23,830 nucleotides of DNA from an uncultured Bacilli bacterium (lineage in GTDB: Bacteria > Bacillota_I > Bacilli_A > RF39 > UBA660). Each line of letters opens with the position of its first letter. Within the stretch, counting starts at the first letter, position 1. Shown piece by piece: positions 1-7,566 of this stretch. The stretch is taken from NCBI GenBank assembly GCA_944332105.1, contig CALVJI010000009.1, positions 1 to 23,830 on the forward strand. The letters run 5' to 3'. Made by a program: the position numbers and the translations under genes. A model generated the notes under the pieces. That model worked only from the letters and a program-made list of their open reading frames with translations, was not told the DNA's origin and did not search any database.

Positions 1-8
1 CTACTGCT

Positions 9-33
9 ACAAACAAAGTTCATCTTTGTTTGT
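9..33. repeat. perfect 10-bp inverted repeat
   Basis: ACAAACAAAG (9-18) and CTTTGTTTGT (24-33) are exact reverse complements around a 5-nt loop. The hairpin lies at the very left edge with nothing recognisable before it. It could terminate a plus-strand gene that ends outside the window, since its 3' arm is T-rich, but no clean T-tract follows. The rest of 34-179 is AT-rich and I see no gene in it. Confidence 0.5.
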
Positions 34-179
34 TATCAATATTATAAATCGTATACATTTTAACTAATGTTTAACATTCTTTTTCATGATTTTTTCCCAA
101 AATCTGAATTCTCAAAGTAAAAGCTCTTTTTATACGTCTTCTAAAAAATAAAATTTATTTACATAACATATATTTTATT

Positions 180-1064
180 ATGAAACAAAATAAAGGACCT
201 TTAATTCTCTTAACTATTTTAACTATTTTTATTTTTAAAAATAGCCAAATCATTCATGATACCATTTTATTTAGCTGCAAACTTTTTCTGACAAAACTTT
301 TTCCCTCTTTATTTCCCATGATGATACTTAGTGAACTTTTTATTTACTTTGATTTACCAGATCTTTTATGCAAGTATTTTGGTTCCCTTTTTCAAAAAAT
401 CTTTCATACAAGTCCTTATGGCTTATTTGCGTTTATCATCGCAACTTTTTCAGGAAGCCCCACCAATGCCTACTTAATTAAAAATTTACATCAAAAAAAC
501 TTTCTAACGACAACAGAAGCCTCTCATGTTCTCTCTTTTTCTTTTTTTAATAATCCCCTTTTTCTCTTTACGATGCTCTTACTTATATTTCCGAATAATC
601 CTTCAACTGTCATAAAACTTCTCGTTCTTCCTTATTTAGTAAATCTTTTGATTGGCTTCATCACCCGCCCAAAAACAACAACATATATAGAAAAAATGCC
701 CGAATCAAAAGAAAATTTTGGCACCATGCTTTCAAATAGTATCAAAAACGCTATGAATACTTTATTATTTATTTTAGGAACCATCACTATTTTTTTAATT
801 GTAAATCAATGTATTAATCCTAGTCATTTACCAGTTATTTCAGGCATTTTAGAAATTAGTCAAGGTCTAAACAGTTTAATCGATATTTCTTATTCCTTAA
901 AAATGAAAGAAATCTTAGCTATTTTATTCATCAGTTTTGGCGGCTTATCGATTCATTTACAAATCAAAGGAATCATCAGTTCCACCGACATTTCTTATTT
1001 TACTTTCTTAAAAGCACGTTTCCTTCAAAGTATCATCAGCATACTTTTGATACTTATCTGGTAA
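180..1064 (+). CDS. ylbJ: YlbJ/SpoVV-like integral membrane protein
   Basis: Polytopic membrane protein of 294 aa, hydrophobic throughout, with an N-terminal helix at about 7-20. It resembles the YlbJ family (nucleoside-recognition/gate fold). Visible landmarks are a small-residue motif FSGSPTNAYLI (90-100), NNPLFLF (about 124-130), GILEISQGL (222-230) and SFGGLSIHLQ (252-261). In Bacillus subtilis YlbJ (SpoVV) is a mother-cell protein needed to move dipicolinic acid towards the forespore; that role here is inference from family. The protein is shorter than the roughly 400-aa Bacillus form. The ATG at 180 has no convincing Shine-Dalgarno upstream, so translation may be weak or the start uncertain. 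It lies 65 nt before a collagen-like gene on the same strand. Other small transport roles for this broad fold cannot be excluded. Confidence 0.7.
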   Translation: MKQNKGPLILLTILTIFIFKNSQIIHDTILFSCKLFLTKLFPSLFPMMILSELFIYFDLPDLLCKYFGSLFQKIFHTSPYGLFAFIIATFSGSPTNAYLIKNLHQKNFLTTTEASHVLSFSFFNNPLFLFTMLLLIFPNNPSTVIKLLVLPYLVNLLIGFITRPKTTTYIEKMPESKENFGTMLSNSIKNAMNTLLFILGTITIFLIVNQCINPSHLPVISGILEISQGLNSLIDISYSLKMKEILAILFISFGGLSIHLQIKGIISSTDISYFTFLKARFLQSIISILLILIW

Positions 1065-1071
1065 TTTAATG

Positions 1072-1092
1072 AAAAAATACAAGCATTTTTTT
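1072..1092 (+). terminator. weak A/T hairpin after the YlbJ-like gene
   Basis: AAAAAAT (1072-1078) can pair with ATTTTTT (1085-1091) around ACAAGC, and the T-run continues to 1092. The stem is entirely A-T, so termination would be inefficient. The collagen-like gene may be partly cotranscribed. Confidence 0.3.
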
Positions 1093-1129
1093 CTAAAATT
1101 CATATCATTATAGAGAAAGGAGTATGGTT

Positions 1130-2047
1130 ATGAATAACAATTGCGATTACCAAAGAGCCTATGATTATGTCCGAGACTACCAAAAAAATCATCCGAATCA
1201 AGGCTGTTGCTGCAGTCCAAGAAGCATTACAGGACCGACTGGACCTACGGGACCACAAGGACCTGCGACTATTGCTGTTGGAACAACTACCGAGGGATTA
1301 CCAGGAAGTACGCCTTCAGTTGTCAATGCCGGCACGAATGAAAATGCCATTTTAAATTTTGTCATTCCAGCCGGCGCGACGGGACCTACGGGACCTACAG
1401 GTCCACAAGGTATTACAGGACCAACTGGGCCAACAGGTTTAGGCACAACAGGGCCTACTGGACCTACGGGTGCGACAGGGCCTACAGGAATAGGAACTAC
1501 TGGACCTACAGGTGCTACTGGGCCTACAGGTGCTACTGGACCTGCTGGAACAGGTGCAACCGGACCTACTGGACCTACAGGTGCTACGGGACCAAGCATC
1601 ACTTTAACAATCGGAACAGTTAGTACCGGTGCCCCAGGAAGCACAGCTGCTGCATCGATTAATCCATTAGGCGGAAATGCTTATTCACTAAATTTAACAA
1701 TTCCACAAGGACCTACGGGGCCTACTGGATCAGGCGCAACCGGACCTACTGGACCTACGGGCGCAACCGGACCTACAGGTGCAACTGGGCCAACAGGAAC
1801 AGGAGCCACTGGACCTACAGGTGCTACTGGACCTACAGGTGCAACTGGTCCAACAGGAACAGGAACCACTGGACCTACCGGACCTACGGGCGCAACTGGA
1901 CCTACTGGTGCTACTGGACCAACTGGACCTACTGGACCAACTGGAACAGGTGCAACCGGACCTACAGGCGCTACTGGACCTACAGGACCAACTGGACCTA
2001 CCGGACCTACGGGTGCTACTGGACCTACAGGACCTACAGGACCATAG
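1130..2047 (+). CDS. collagen-like GPT-repeat surface protein
   Basis: Protein of 305 aa. A short N-terminal region is rich in Asn, Tyr and Asp and contains a CCC cluster (about 26-28). It is followed by three blocks of Gly-Pro-Thr/Gly-Ala-Thr triplets. Two non-collagen segments interrupt them (about 46-80 and 156-193). Both have the form GT..TG.PGS...N...N...L.IP.G, the spacer seen in many Firmicutes collagen-like proteins. Exosporium and spore-surface BclA-type proteins share the GPT chemistry, but the last codons here are still GPTGPTGP and no C-terminal trimerisation domain follows. No signal peptide is visible, as in exosporium proteins. The start at 1130 is chosen because AAAGGAG (1116-1122) sits 7 nt before it but only 1 nt before the ATG at 1124. 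A spore-coat role next to YlbJ is inference. Confidence 0.8.
   Translation: MNNNCDYQRAYDYVRDYQKNHPNQGCCCSPRSITGPTGPTGPQGPATIAVGTTTEGLPGSTPSVVNAGTNENAILNFVIPAGATGPTGPTGPQGITGPTGPTGLGTTGPTGPTGATGPTGIGTTGPTGATGPTGATGPAGTGATGPTGPTGATGPSITLTIGTVSTGAPGSTAAASINPLGGNAYSLNLTIPQGPTGPTGSGATGPTGPTGATGPTGATGPTGTGATGPTGATGPTGATGPTGTGTTGPTGPTGATGPTGATGPTGPTGPTGTGATGPTGATGPTGPTGPTGPTGATGPTGPTGP
1232..2044 (+). repeat. collagen triplet repeat blocks (9-nt units)
   Basis: Degenerate tandem copies of GGACCTACN-type 9-mers encode Gly-Pro-Thr and Gly-Ala-Thr triplets in three blocks at about 1232-1267, 1373-1594 and 1709-2044. Synonymous variation between units (acg/aca/act, cct/cca) shows they are not very recent exact copies. 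Such tracts are prone to slippage, so repeat number is likely to differ between strains (inference). Confidence 0.85.
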
Positions 2048-2071
2048 TTTTTTTTGATATCTATAGAAAGC

Positions 2072-2109
2072 AAAAAAGAACAAGAAATTTAATACTCTTG
2101 TTCTTTTTT
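2072..2109. terminator. bidirectional rho-independent terminator
   Basis: A perfect 14-bp stem pairs AAAAAAGAACAAGA (2072-2085) with its reverse complement (2096-2109) around a 10-nt loop. Each side presents a T-run on its own strand. It separates the convergent collagen-like gene (+) from the VirB4-like gene (-) and can serve both. Confidence 0.85.
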
Positions 2110-2115
2110 CAATTT

Positions 2116-3900
2116 TTATAAACCGCCACCCGAACCAAATGAATCAAGCTCTTCTTGCGTGACAATAATATTAATACGCATCCGTCTATTTCCACAGACA
2201 AATAATGCTTCACCTTGATTATAGTATTTAATGCTATCTTTTTCACTTTCATTTAAATCAATTAATTTAGCTAAATCATCTGTAGCTTGTTTTCGTAATC
2301 CCATAATAATATAATAAGCGGCATTATCGAAAATAGCTTTACCATGAACAAGCACATTAGGTGCTGCAAAGTCTGTTGGTTGCTGCGTAATAATAATAGT
2401 TCCTGTATTATATTTTCGACTTCGCCGTTGAATCTGTGCTAAAAACTCTGCTCCTAGTTCATTACGTGTTGCAAGTAATACGTGAGCTTCATCAACGCAC
2501 ATAATCGTATTTACAGAAGGATCCAAACATAAGCCCCAAGCATATTTCAAAATATTAAAGAATAAAGCATTTCGTACATTTTCATCAGCATTCATTAATT
2601 CCTTAATATTAAAAACAATAAAATCACTTTGAATATCTAGCGTCGTATGACCAGTAAAATAATAGCGTAATTCTTTAACTAATGGACGAATTTTTAACTC
2701 CAATCTTTCCATAACATCACGTTCATGAGTTCGCTCAGTCATAGATAGTAAGCGTCCCTTAATAGTAGCGTATACATCATCAAATGTCGGATAATCTTCA
2801 CTAGTAAACTTCGTATAATCTGTATCATAGTCAATCTTATAACGTTTATATGTATCTTGAACTACTTCACTAAACATTGTCAGAACATCCTCTTCAATAT
2901 CCGGTGAATAATATTTCATAAACGCTTTTAATTGTTGAATCGTTCTTGTTAAAACCGTATAACCAAGTCCTTGATTAATCTCTTCTTCATCAGCATCAAT
3001 AACAATTTCCAAAGGATTAACCATCCCGAACTCGCCACCTTTACCTAAGTCTAAAAAGTCGCCTCCCATAGAATTAGTCATTTCTTCTAACTCACCTTCA
3101 GGGTCGATACATACTAACTTATATTCATTTCGAATATGACTTCTTAGTAAAAGCTTTGCCACAGTAGATTTACCACTACCAGAAGCACCTAAAATAATTA
3201 CGTTGGCATTATTACGATTATTTTCCTTTTTAATTTGATACAAAAACTGATTAAATAAGATAACTCCACCCGAAAAATCAACACCTAAAAGAGTACTATT
3301 TCCAGGATCCTTAATACTATCAAAAATAAAGGGATACATCGCCGCGATCGTTACAGACGGAATCGGCGCGCCTATCCGCTCTTCGATATCTTGCTTTGGA
3401 AAAATTGGAATCATTGATTTAATAACTTTTTCTTGTTCAAACATCAAAGGAACTCCACGCATTCCTAAAGCATCTAAATAATTACGAACTTGCATCTTCC
3501 TATTTTCCATTTCATCCTTTGTATCAGCCGAAATAAGAACATGAAGTTGAAAATCAAAGATCCGTGATTGAGTAGCTACTAACATAGAAATAAATTGTTC
3601 CAAAGACTCATAATCTTGACGAATTCGCTCTTGAATGGTCCGATCATGTTCAGTTTGATAACGTGTTTTTAAATCTGCAATTTCCTTGTTGATCATTCGT
3701 TGTAAAGTAGAAAGTTCGATTGGAATATGCTTAGCCACAATTTTAATACCAGATAAATTAGTTAAATTAGCTAAATATCCTTGTTGAATAAATTTAGGAT
3801 AACTAACAATCGTTAAAATGGTACAATACTTCCCACTCATCATAAATTCAGTCGGTTTAAATTCAATGCCTTTCGGCGCAATTTGTGCTTTTATATTCAT
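2116..3900 (-). CDS. VirB4/TraC-type type IV secretion ATPase
   Basis: Protein of 594 aa, the motor ATPase of a T4SS-like machine acting at the inner face of the membrane. The central P-loop is GASGSGKST (238-246), preceded by the NVIILG strand. Walker B is IMCVDEAH (466-473), followed by a QRRSRKYNTG segment and the IIITQQP strand (502-508) typical of VirB4/FtsK-HerA ATPases. Residues 1-200 correspond to the second part of the VirB4 N-terminal domain. Its ATG overlaps the stop of the preceding 189-aa ORF (ATGA), so the two are translationally coupled and together equal a usual VirB4 in length. The protein ends SFGSGGGL just before a strong bidirectional terminator, making it the last gene of the unit. 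The identification as a VirB4-like motor is firm; its substrate is unknown. Confidence 0.92.
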   Translation of the reverse strand: MNIKAQIAPKGIEFKPTEFMMSGKYCTILTIVSYPKFIQQGYLANLTNLSGIKIVAKHIPIELSTLQRMINKEIADLKTRYQTEHDRTIQERIRQDYESLEQFISMLVATQSRIFDFQLHVLISADTKDEMENRKMQVRNYLDALGMRGVPLMFEQEKVIKSMIPIFPKQDIEERIGAPIPSVTIAAMYPFIFDSIKDPGNSTLLGVDFSGGVILFNQFLYQIKKENNRNNANVIILGASGSGKSTVAKLLLRSHIRNEYKLVCIDPEGELEEMTNSMGGDFLDLGKGGEFGMVNPLEIVIDADEEEINQGLGYTVLTRTIQQLKAFMKYYSPDIEEDVLTMFSEVVQDTYKRYKIDYDTDYTKFTSEDYPTFDDVYATIKGRLLSMTERTHERDVMERLELKIRPLVKELRYYFTGHTTLDIQSDFIVFNIKELMNADENVRNALFFNILKYAWGLCLDPSVNTIMCVDEAHVLLATRNELGAEFLAQIQRRSRKYNTGTIIITQQPTDFAAPNVLVHGKAIFDNAAYYIIMGLRKQATDDLAKLIDLNESEKDSIKYYNQGEALFVCGNRRMRINIIVTQEELDSFGSGGGL

Positions 3901-4466
3901 TCTGGACTCACCATCCCACTAAACGTAGTTGCGCTTCCCCCGTTAAAGAAATTATCTAAGATAACTCGCAAATCATTATTACTTGTTTGTTGACTATTTA
4001 ATCCACAATTGGCTAAGTTACTAATTAAGGTATGAAGTCTCTTTTGAATAACATCCATTTTTCTTTCCTTAAACAAAATATAGTATTCTGTATCTACAAC
4101 ATTATATTCGGCACTCATAAACATATTGGCTTTATTAATATCTTGAGTAATTAACTTTCTTGTAACAGCATTCGTTGCTTTATTAAATAATATTTGTAAC
4201 TGAGATAAATAAACGTTGATATCAACCGGACGATCGGCTACTACTAACCAAAACTCAAAATTAATCGCATTGTAAAAATTTCTTAACTGATAAATTACAT
4301 TATCTCGAGTTCCTGGATCTAAGATAAAGATATTACGCGGTGAAATTTTAACACCAGTAACATATTCTCCATTTTCTAGCTCAATCATCCCATTCATAAT
4401 ATTTTTTAAAGGGACCCAGTCTTCGCTCCATTTACTTGTTAATTCTTCTTTTTTATTTTTCGCCAT
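3897..4466 (-). CDS. TraC-like N-terminal partner of VirB4
   Basis: Protein of 189 aa with no signal peptide or membrane segment. It begins Lys-rich and then has the segment DWVPLKNIMNGMIELENGEY followed by VTGVKISPRNIFILDP, which resembles the start of VirB4/TraC-family ATPases. No P-loop is present. It overlaps PrgI by 14 nt at its start and the ATPase by the ATGA at its stop. This matches the PrgI - TraC-like - VirB4 order of many Gram-positive T4SS loci, where the VirB4 N-terminal domain can be a separate protein. It probably forms part of the ATPase interface with the membrane complex. The start rests on the first in-frame ATG; the Shine-Dalgarno is weak, consistent with coupling to PrgI. 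Confidence 0.7.
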   Translation of the reverse strand: MAKNKKEELTSKWSEDWVPLKNIMNGMIELENGEYVTGVKISPRNIFILDPGTRDNVIYQLRNFYNAINFEFWLVVADRPVDINVYLSQLQILFNKATNAVTRKLITQDINKANMFMSAEYNVVDTEYYILFKERKMDVIQKRLHTLISNLANCGLNSQQTSNNDLRVILDNFFNGGSATTFSGMVSPE

Positions 4467-4767
4467 CTTTATAACACCAGCCTTTCCAATAATACCTCTT
4501 TCTATTCATTATAAACGTAACTATATTTGTAATCAACTGCAAAACATTATGATAATTTGGCACTGGGATAACTAAGAAACCAGAAATCAAAGCAGGCATT
4601 AAAACAATAATGGCCATGGTAAAAGTTAATCCTTGAAAGATAAATAACAAGATAACTGTTATTAAACAACCTGTACCAAAAATAGCTAAATCAATCGGCG
4701 TGAAGAAACCTAATATCAATTTAGATTTCTTTGTATTAGCCGGAATTAAATAATTGTTCTCGTCCAT
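4453..4767 (-). CDS. prgI: PrgI-family T4SS membrane protein (VirB3-like)
   Basis: Protein of 104 aa with two closely spaced transmembrane segments (about 27-44 and 49-68), a cytoplasmic-looking N-terminus (MDENNYLIPANTKKSK) and a C-terminal PNYHNVLQLI...RKRYYWKGW stretch characteristic of PrgI proteins. PrgI is the Gram-positive counterpart of VirB3 and couples the VirB4 ATPase to the membrane channel. It is encoded immediately before the TraC-like and VirB4 genes and 13 nt after the VirB6-like gene. A GGGG Shine-Dalgarno precedes the ATG by 6 nt. Family assignment is strong; function in this particular machine is by analogy. Confidence 0.85.
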   Translation of the reverse strand: MDENNYLIPANTKKSKLILGFFTPIDLAIFGTGCLITVILLFIFQGLTFTMAIIVLMPALISGFLVIPVPNYHNVLQLITNIVTFIMNRKRYYWKGWCYKDGEK

Positions 4768-4780
4768 GTCCTACCCCTTT

Positions 4781-7000
4781 CTAATTTTTCTTCTTTTTAG
4801 ATGCTTCTTCTCGTTTTTGATATTCTTTATACTCAATGCTTTGCTTTAATCCTTTATTTTCATCGTTTAATGTCTTAACTTGAGCTTTAACACCTTTAGT
4901 TGCAACACCTTGTGCATTAATAATCGTATTGCCATTCATATCAGCAGCTTCAAAGATTTGACGTAACTCAGCTTCACTTAATGGTGCATTTGTTGATCTA
5001 CGATAAACATCATTATTCTTTAATATGATGTCATTTGCATCTATACCATTTAAATTGAAGTCAGCTTCACGAGCTTCTTTCGGATTATCTTTCATATACT
5101 GTGCAATATTATACACAGCATAAGCGGTAGCTTGACGATTATTTCGAATAGTATCATATCGCATTTGCGTCAATTTATCTTCAAGAGTACTTATCAAACC
5201 TTTCTGGCTATTACCATTTGCATCTATATAATCTTTTAGAGGTTGTCCATCTACCTCAGCAACACCAGCATTGCTTTTAGCTTTGTAATCATTTAATAAG
5301 GCATCCATATTTTTATATGGTGGAGTTTCAAACAATGCCTTATAAGAATTATCATAAACTTCCTTTAAGCCATCGCGAAATTTAATTTTATTAAGAATAG
5401 TTCCAGAAAAACCAGTTCCTGTAGCCCAAGTTTTTACCGAATCTGCTACTCCAACAGCTCTGGTTTTTGCTGCACCAACAGTACCATTATTAACCGCTTT
5501 AAAGTTTTCACGATTAATTCTATTTTCTTGAGCAGTATTAGCACCAGTACTAGCTGCCTTTTTCATATCTTTAAAATTCTTTGCATCTTTTCCAGGCTTA
5601 TAGGCATTAACAGCACCAGAAGTAGCTCCAGCTGCAGCACTAGCCGCGCCACCAATCAATGGAATAGCTGTACCTGCGACATCAACTAATCCACGCCCGA
5701 TCGCTGCTCCTCGCATACCAATGCCTCTTATCCCACCAGTAGCTCGAGCATTATTCCAAGTGTTTTCAAAACGAGTACCACTTTGTCCTAAATGTCTACC
5801 GACATTGTTTAATGCATTATAGCTATTTCGAACTAATCCTGTAGCTCCTGCACCAAGCATAGCACCTCCAACAAAGAATCCACCAGCTTTCAACTTATCT
5901 GTGATACCAAGCTTCAAGTTACCTGTATCAATACCTAATATATCACTGATCATTTTTGGAGCTTGTTTAGCAAAAGTTAAAATTCCTAAAATAATAATAA
6001 CTAAAGCTAACATTCCTTGAATGCCTCCTCCGGAATAAGAAAAAACATTCATCAATTCATTATTACTTACAATTTCATTAATAAAATATACGGATAAATA
6101 AATAATACCAACCCGAACAAACACTTCGAAATATACAGACAAAGTAAATTTTAACCATTTATCAAACGTTCCCTTTTTACTTGGCATAGCCCGCATAATA
6201 ACAGGAATCGGCGCGATTAATTGACAAAAAGCAAGCTTGACAAGTCGTACTCCTAAATCCAAACAAAATGAAATCATAATATAACATAAATAGACACCAA
6301 CTAAAGTCGATAAAATAACTTTGTATTCAACATAAACAGTTTCACTACTCGTACCATTCTCTTCGACAACATTCGCCCCATTAACAATGGCATCAGCTAA
6401 ACCATTTAAGGCCCCATATTCATTGTTTTCAATAATATCCTGTTTTAAATTAAACCAAGTATAATCATCTGCAATTAATACATTGTAATTCTGAGGATTA
6501 ATAAAAGTATTTAAAACCGTAAAAGATAAGGCATCACCAAATTGTACCATTCCATCTTCATTTGCTGTTGCTTTTGTACCAAAAACTAAAGTTCCAATTA
6601 CATTTTCAGATAAAATAAAGTTTTGCAAATTATAAGCATAAGAGAAAATGGTTGGCAAAAGGCCAATAATTACTAAAGAAACAACAAAATTACTAGCTAA
6701 TTTAGAAACACTTTTATCTCCTTTAGTTAACTTATCTGGATCAATGATAGCATTTAAAAGAGCATAAGCTAAGTAAAAGAGCATGAAAATTCCTAAAATA
6801 GCATAAATTCGATTGGCAAAGTTACTAAAAAAACTATCACTAAAAATTTCAGCCGTAGATAATTTAATAAACAACTGATAACAAGATGAAGCAAACCAAT
6901 AAACAACACTATCGATCCATAAAAAGAACGATTGAACAGCCGTATTAATTTTGCTACCAACCCAGCCTAATAAACTGCCAGTCAAAATCAAATTACTCAT
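4781..7000 (-). CDS. VirB6/TrbL-like polytopic T4SS channel protein
   Basis: Protein of 739 aa. Residues 1-350 are membrane-embedded, with helices near 66-88, 104-125, 229-250, 290-310 and 328-345, and an outer loop (about 130-225) containing NGTSS-type sequence. The run FAKQAPKMISDILG (343-356) after the last helix is the landmark of TrbL/VirB6-like proteins in Gram-positive T4SS loci. Residues 360-739 are soluble: first a Gly/Ala-rich stretch with repeated small residues, then a charged helical tail ending EEASKKKKN. This long tail probably lies in the cytoplasm, close to VirB4. The start has a strong AGGAGG 9 nt upstream that overlaps the stop region of the 165-aa pilin-like gene. It is the only multi-helix channel candidate in the locus. 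Confidence 0.8.
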   Translation of the reverse strand: MSNLILTGSLLGWVGSKINTAVQSFFLWIDSVVYWFASSCYQLFIKLSTAEIFSDSFFSNFANRIYAILGIFMLFYLAYALLNAIIDPDKLTKGDKSVSKLASNFVVSLVIIGLLPTIFSYAYNLQNFILSENVIGTLVFGTKATANEDGMVQFGDALSFTVLNTFINPQNYNVLIADDYTWFNLKQDIIENNEYGALNGLADAIVNGANVVEENGTSSETVYVEYKVILSTLVGVYLCYIMISFCLDLGVRLVKLAFCQLIAPIPVIMRAMPSKKGTFDKWLKFTLSVYFEVFVRVGIIYLSVYFINEIVSNNELMNVFSYSGGGIQGMLALVIIILGILTFAKQAPKMISDILGIDTGNLKLGITDKLKAGGFFVGGAMLGAGATGLVRNSYNALNNVGRHLGQSGTRFENTWNNARATGGIRGIGMRGAAIGRGLVDVAGTAIPLIGGAASAAAGATSGAVNAYKPGKDAKNFKDMKKAASTGANTAQENRINRENFKAVNNGTVGAAKTRAVGVADSVKTWATGTGFSGTILNKIKFRDGLKEVYDNSYKALFETPPYKNMDALLNDYKAKSNAGVAEVDGQPLKDYIDANGNSQKGLISTLEDKLTQMRYDTIRNNRQATAYAVYNIAQYMKDNPKEAREADFNLNGIDANDIILKNNDVYRRSTNAPLSEAELRQIFEAADMNGNTIINAQGVATKGVKAQVKTLNDENKGLKQSIEYKEYQKREEASKKKKN

Positions 7001-7014
7001 TTAAACACACCTCC

Positions 7015-7512
7015 TTAAGTTCCAACACCACAAGTACTCAAATCGTATAATCCAAATAATTCAAAGAGAATTTCTAACAAAAAAGGTAAGAAGAAAACAA
7101 TTAAACCTACTATTAAACGCTTAATCGTTCTTTGATTAGCTTTTTTCATATCATCAGCATTTGAACTTGCAATAGCTTTAATATAATCCATCGTCGATAA
7201 TGCAATAACAATTATTGGTGTTATAACTTTAATTAATGTAAATAAATCATCTACTGCTTGACCGAGTTCTGTATAGACAATTTCACCAGATGAAGTCTCA
7301 CGTTCAACAAAAATAGTTTTACAATTAAATTCTTCTTCATCCGCAGTATTTTCATCATCATTCAAATCAAAAATGCCTTCATCTTCAAAAGGATCAGTTC
7401 TTTGAATTTCAAAAACTTTAGATTGCATAAACATTTCTTTAGCATATACTTCATGATTTCCAATAAGAAATACGCTAAGTAAAAAAATAAAGATATATAG
7501 TATTTTTTTCAT
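7015..7512 (-). CDS. secreted VirB2-like two-helix protein (type B)
   Basis: Protein of 165 aa. A signal peptide (1 to about 25, ending EVYA) is followed by a short acidic ectodomain, a lone Cys (64), two transmembrane helices (about 92-110 and 132-153) and a final STCGVGT. The loop between the helices, KAIASSNADDMKKANQRTIK, is positively charged and should be cytoplasmic, placing both cysteines outside. The two-helix module is clearly paralogous to the C-terminus of the adjacent hydrolase (IASSNAD..KKAN.RTIKRL, FELFGLY, TCG.G). A GTG at 7521 would add three residues; the ATG at 7512 is preferred because it gives the MKKI signal-peptide start seen in the paralogues. The topology resembles VirB2/TrbC pilins. 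It sits directly before the VirB6-like gene, and an extended -10 lies just upstream. Confidence 0.65.
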   Translation of the reverse strand: MKKILYIFIFLLSVFLIGNHEVYAKEMFMQSKVFEIQRTDPFEDEGIFDLNDDENTADEEEFNCKTIFVERETSSGEIVYTELGQAVDDLFTLIKVITPIIVIALSTMDYIKAIASSNADDMKKANQRTIKRLIVGLIVFFLPFLLEILFELFGLYDLSTCGVGT

Positions 7513-7531
7513 TTTCTTCACACTCTCATTT

Positions 7532-7540
7532 ATTATAACA
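7532..7540 (-). promoter_or_regulatory. extended -10 promoter before the 165-aa pilin-like gene
   Basis: TGTTATAAT on the minus strand, with no recognisable -35 at 16-18 nt. It would start transcription about 15 nt before the gene, feeding the pilin-like, VirB6, PrgI, TraC-like and VirB4 genes. No terminator hairpin is visible between the hydrolase gene and this site, so readthrough is also likely. Confidence 0.55.
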
Positions 7541-7566
7541 AATTCACTTATTGAATACCAGTCTTT

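Noticed and set aside
1101..1108. CATATCAT as a sporulation sigma-E/K type -10 before the collagen-like gene
   Set aside because: No matching -35 at the right distance, and an AT-rich background makes such matches common.
1232..2044. CRISPR-like or satellite array
   Set aside because: The repeats are 9-nt coding units with no spacers of constant length, in frame with a collagen protein.
1198..2083. Long open frames opposite and beside the collagen-like gene (Pro/Val/Gly and Ser/Arg/Cys repeats)
   Set aside because: They are by-products of the 9-nt GPT repeat read in other frames, and lack ribosome sites and promoters.
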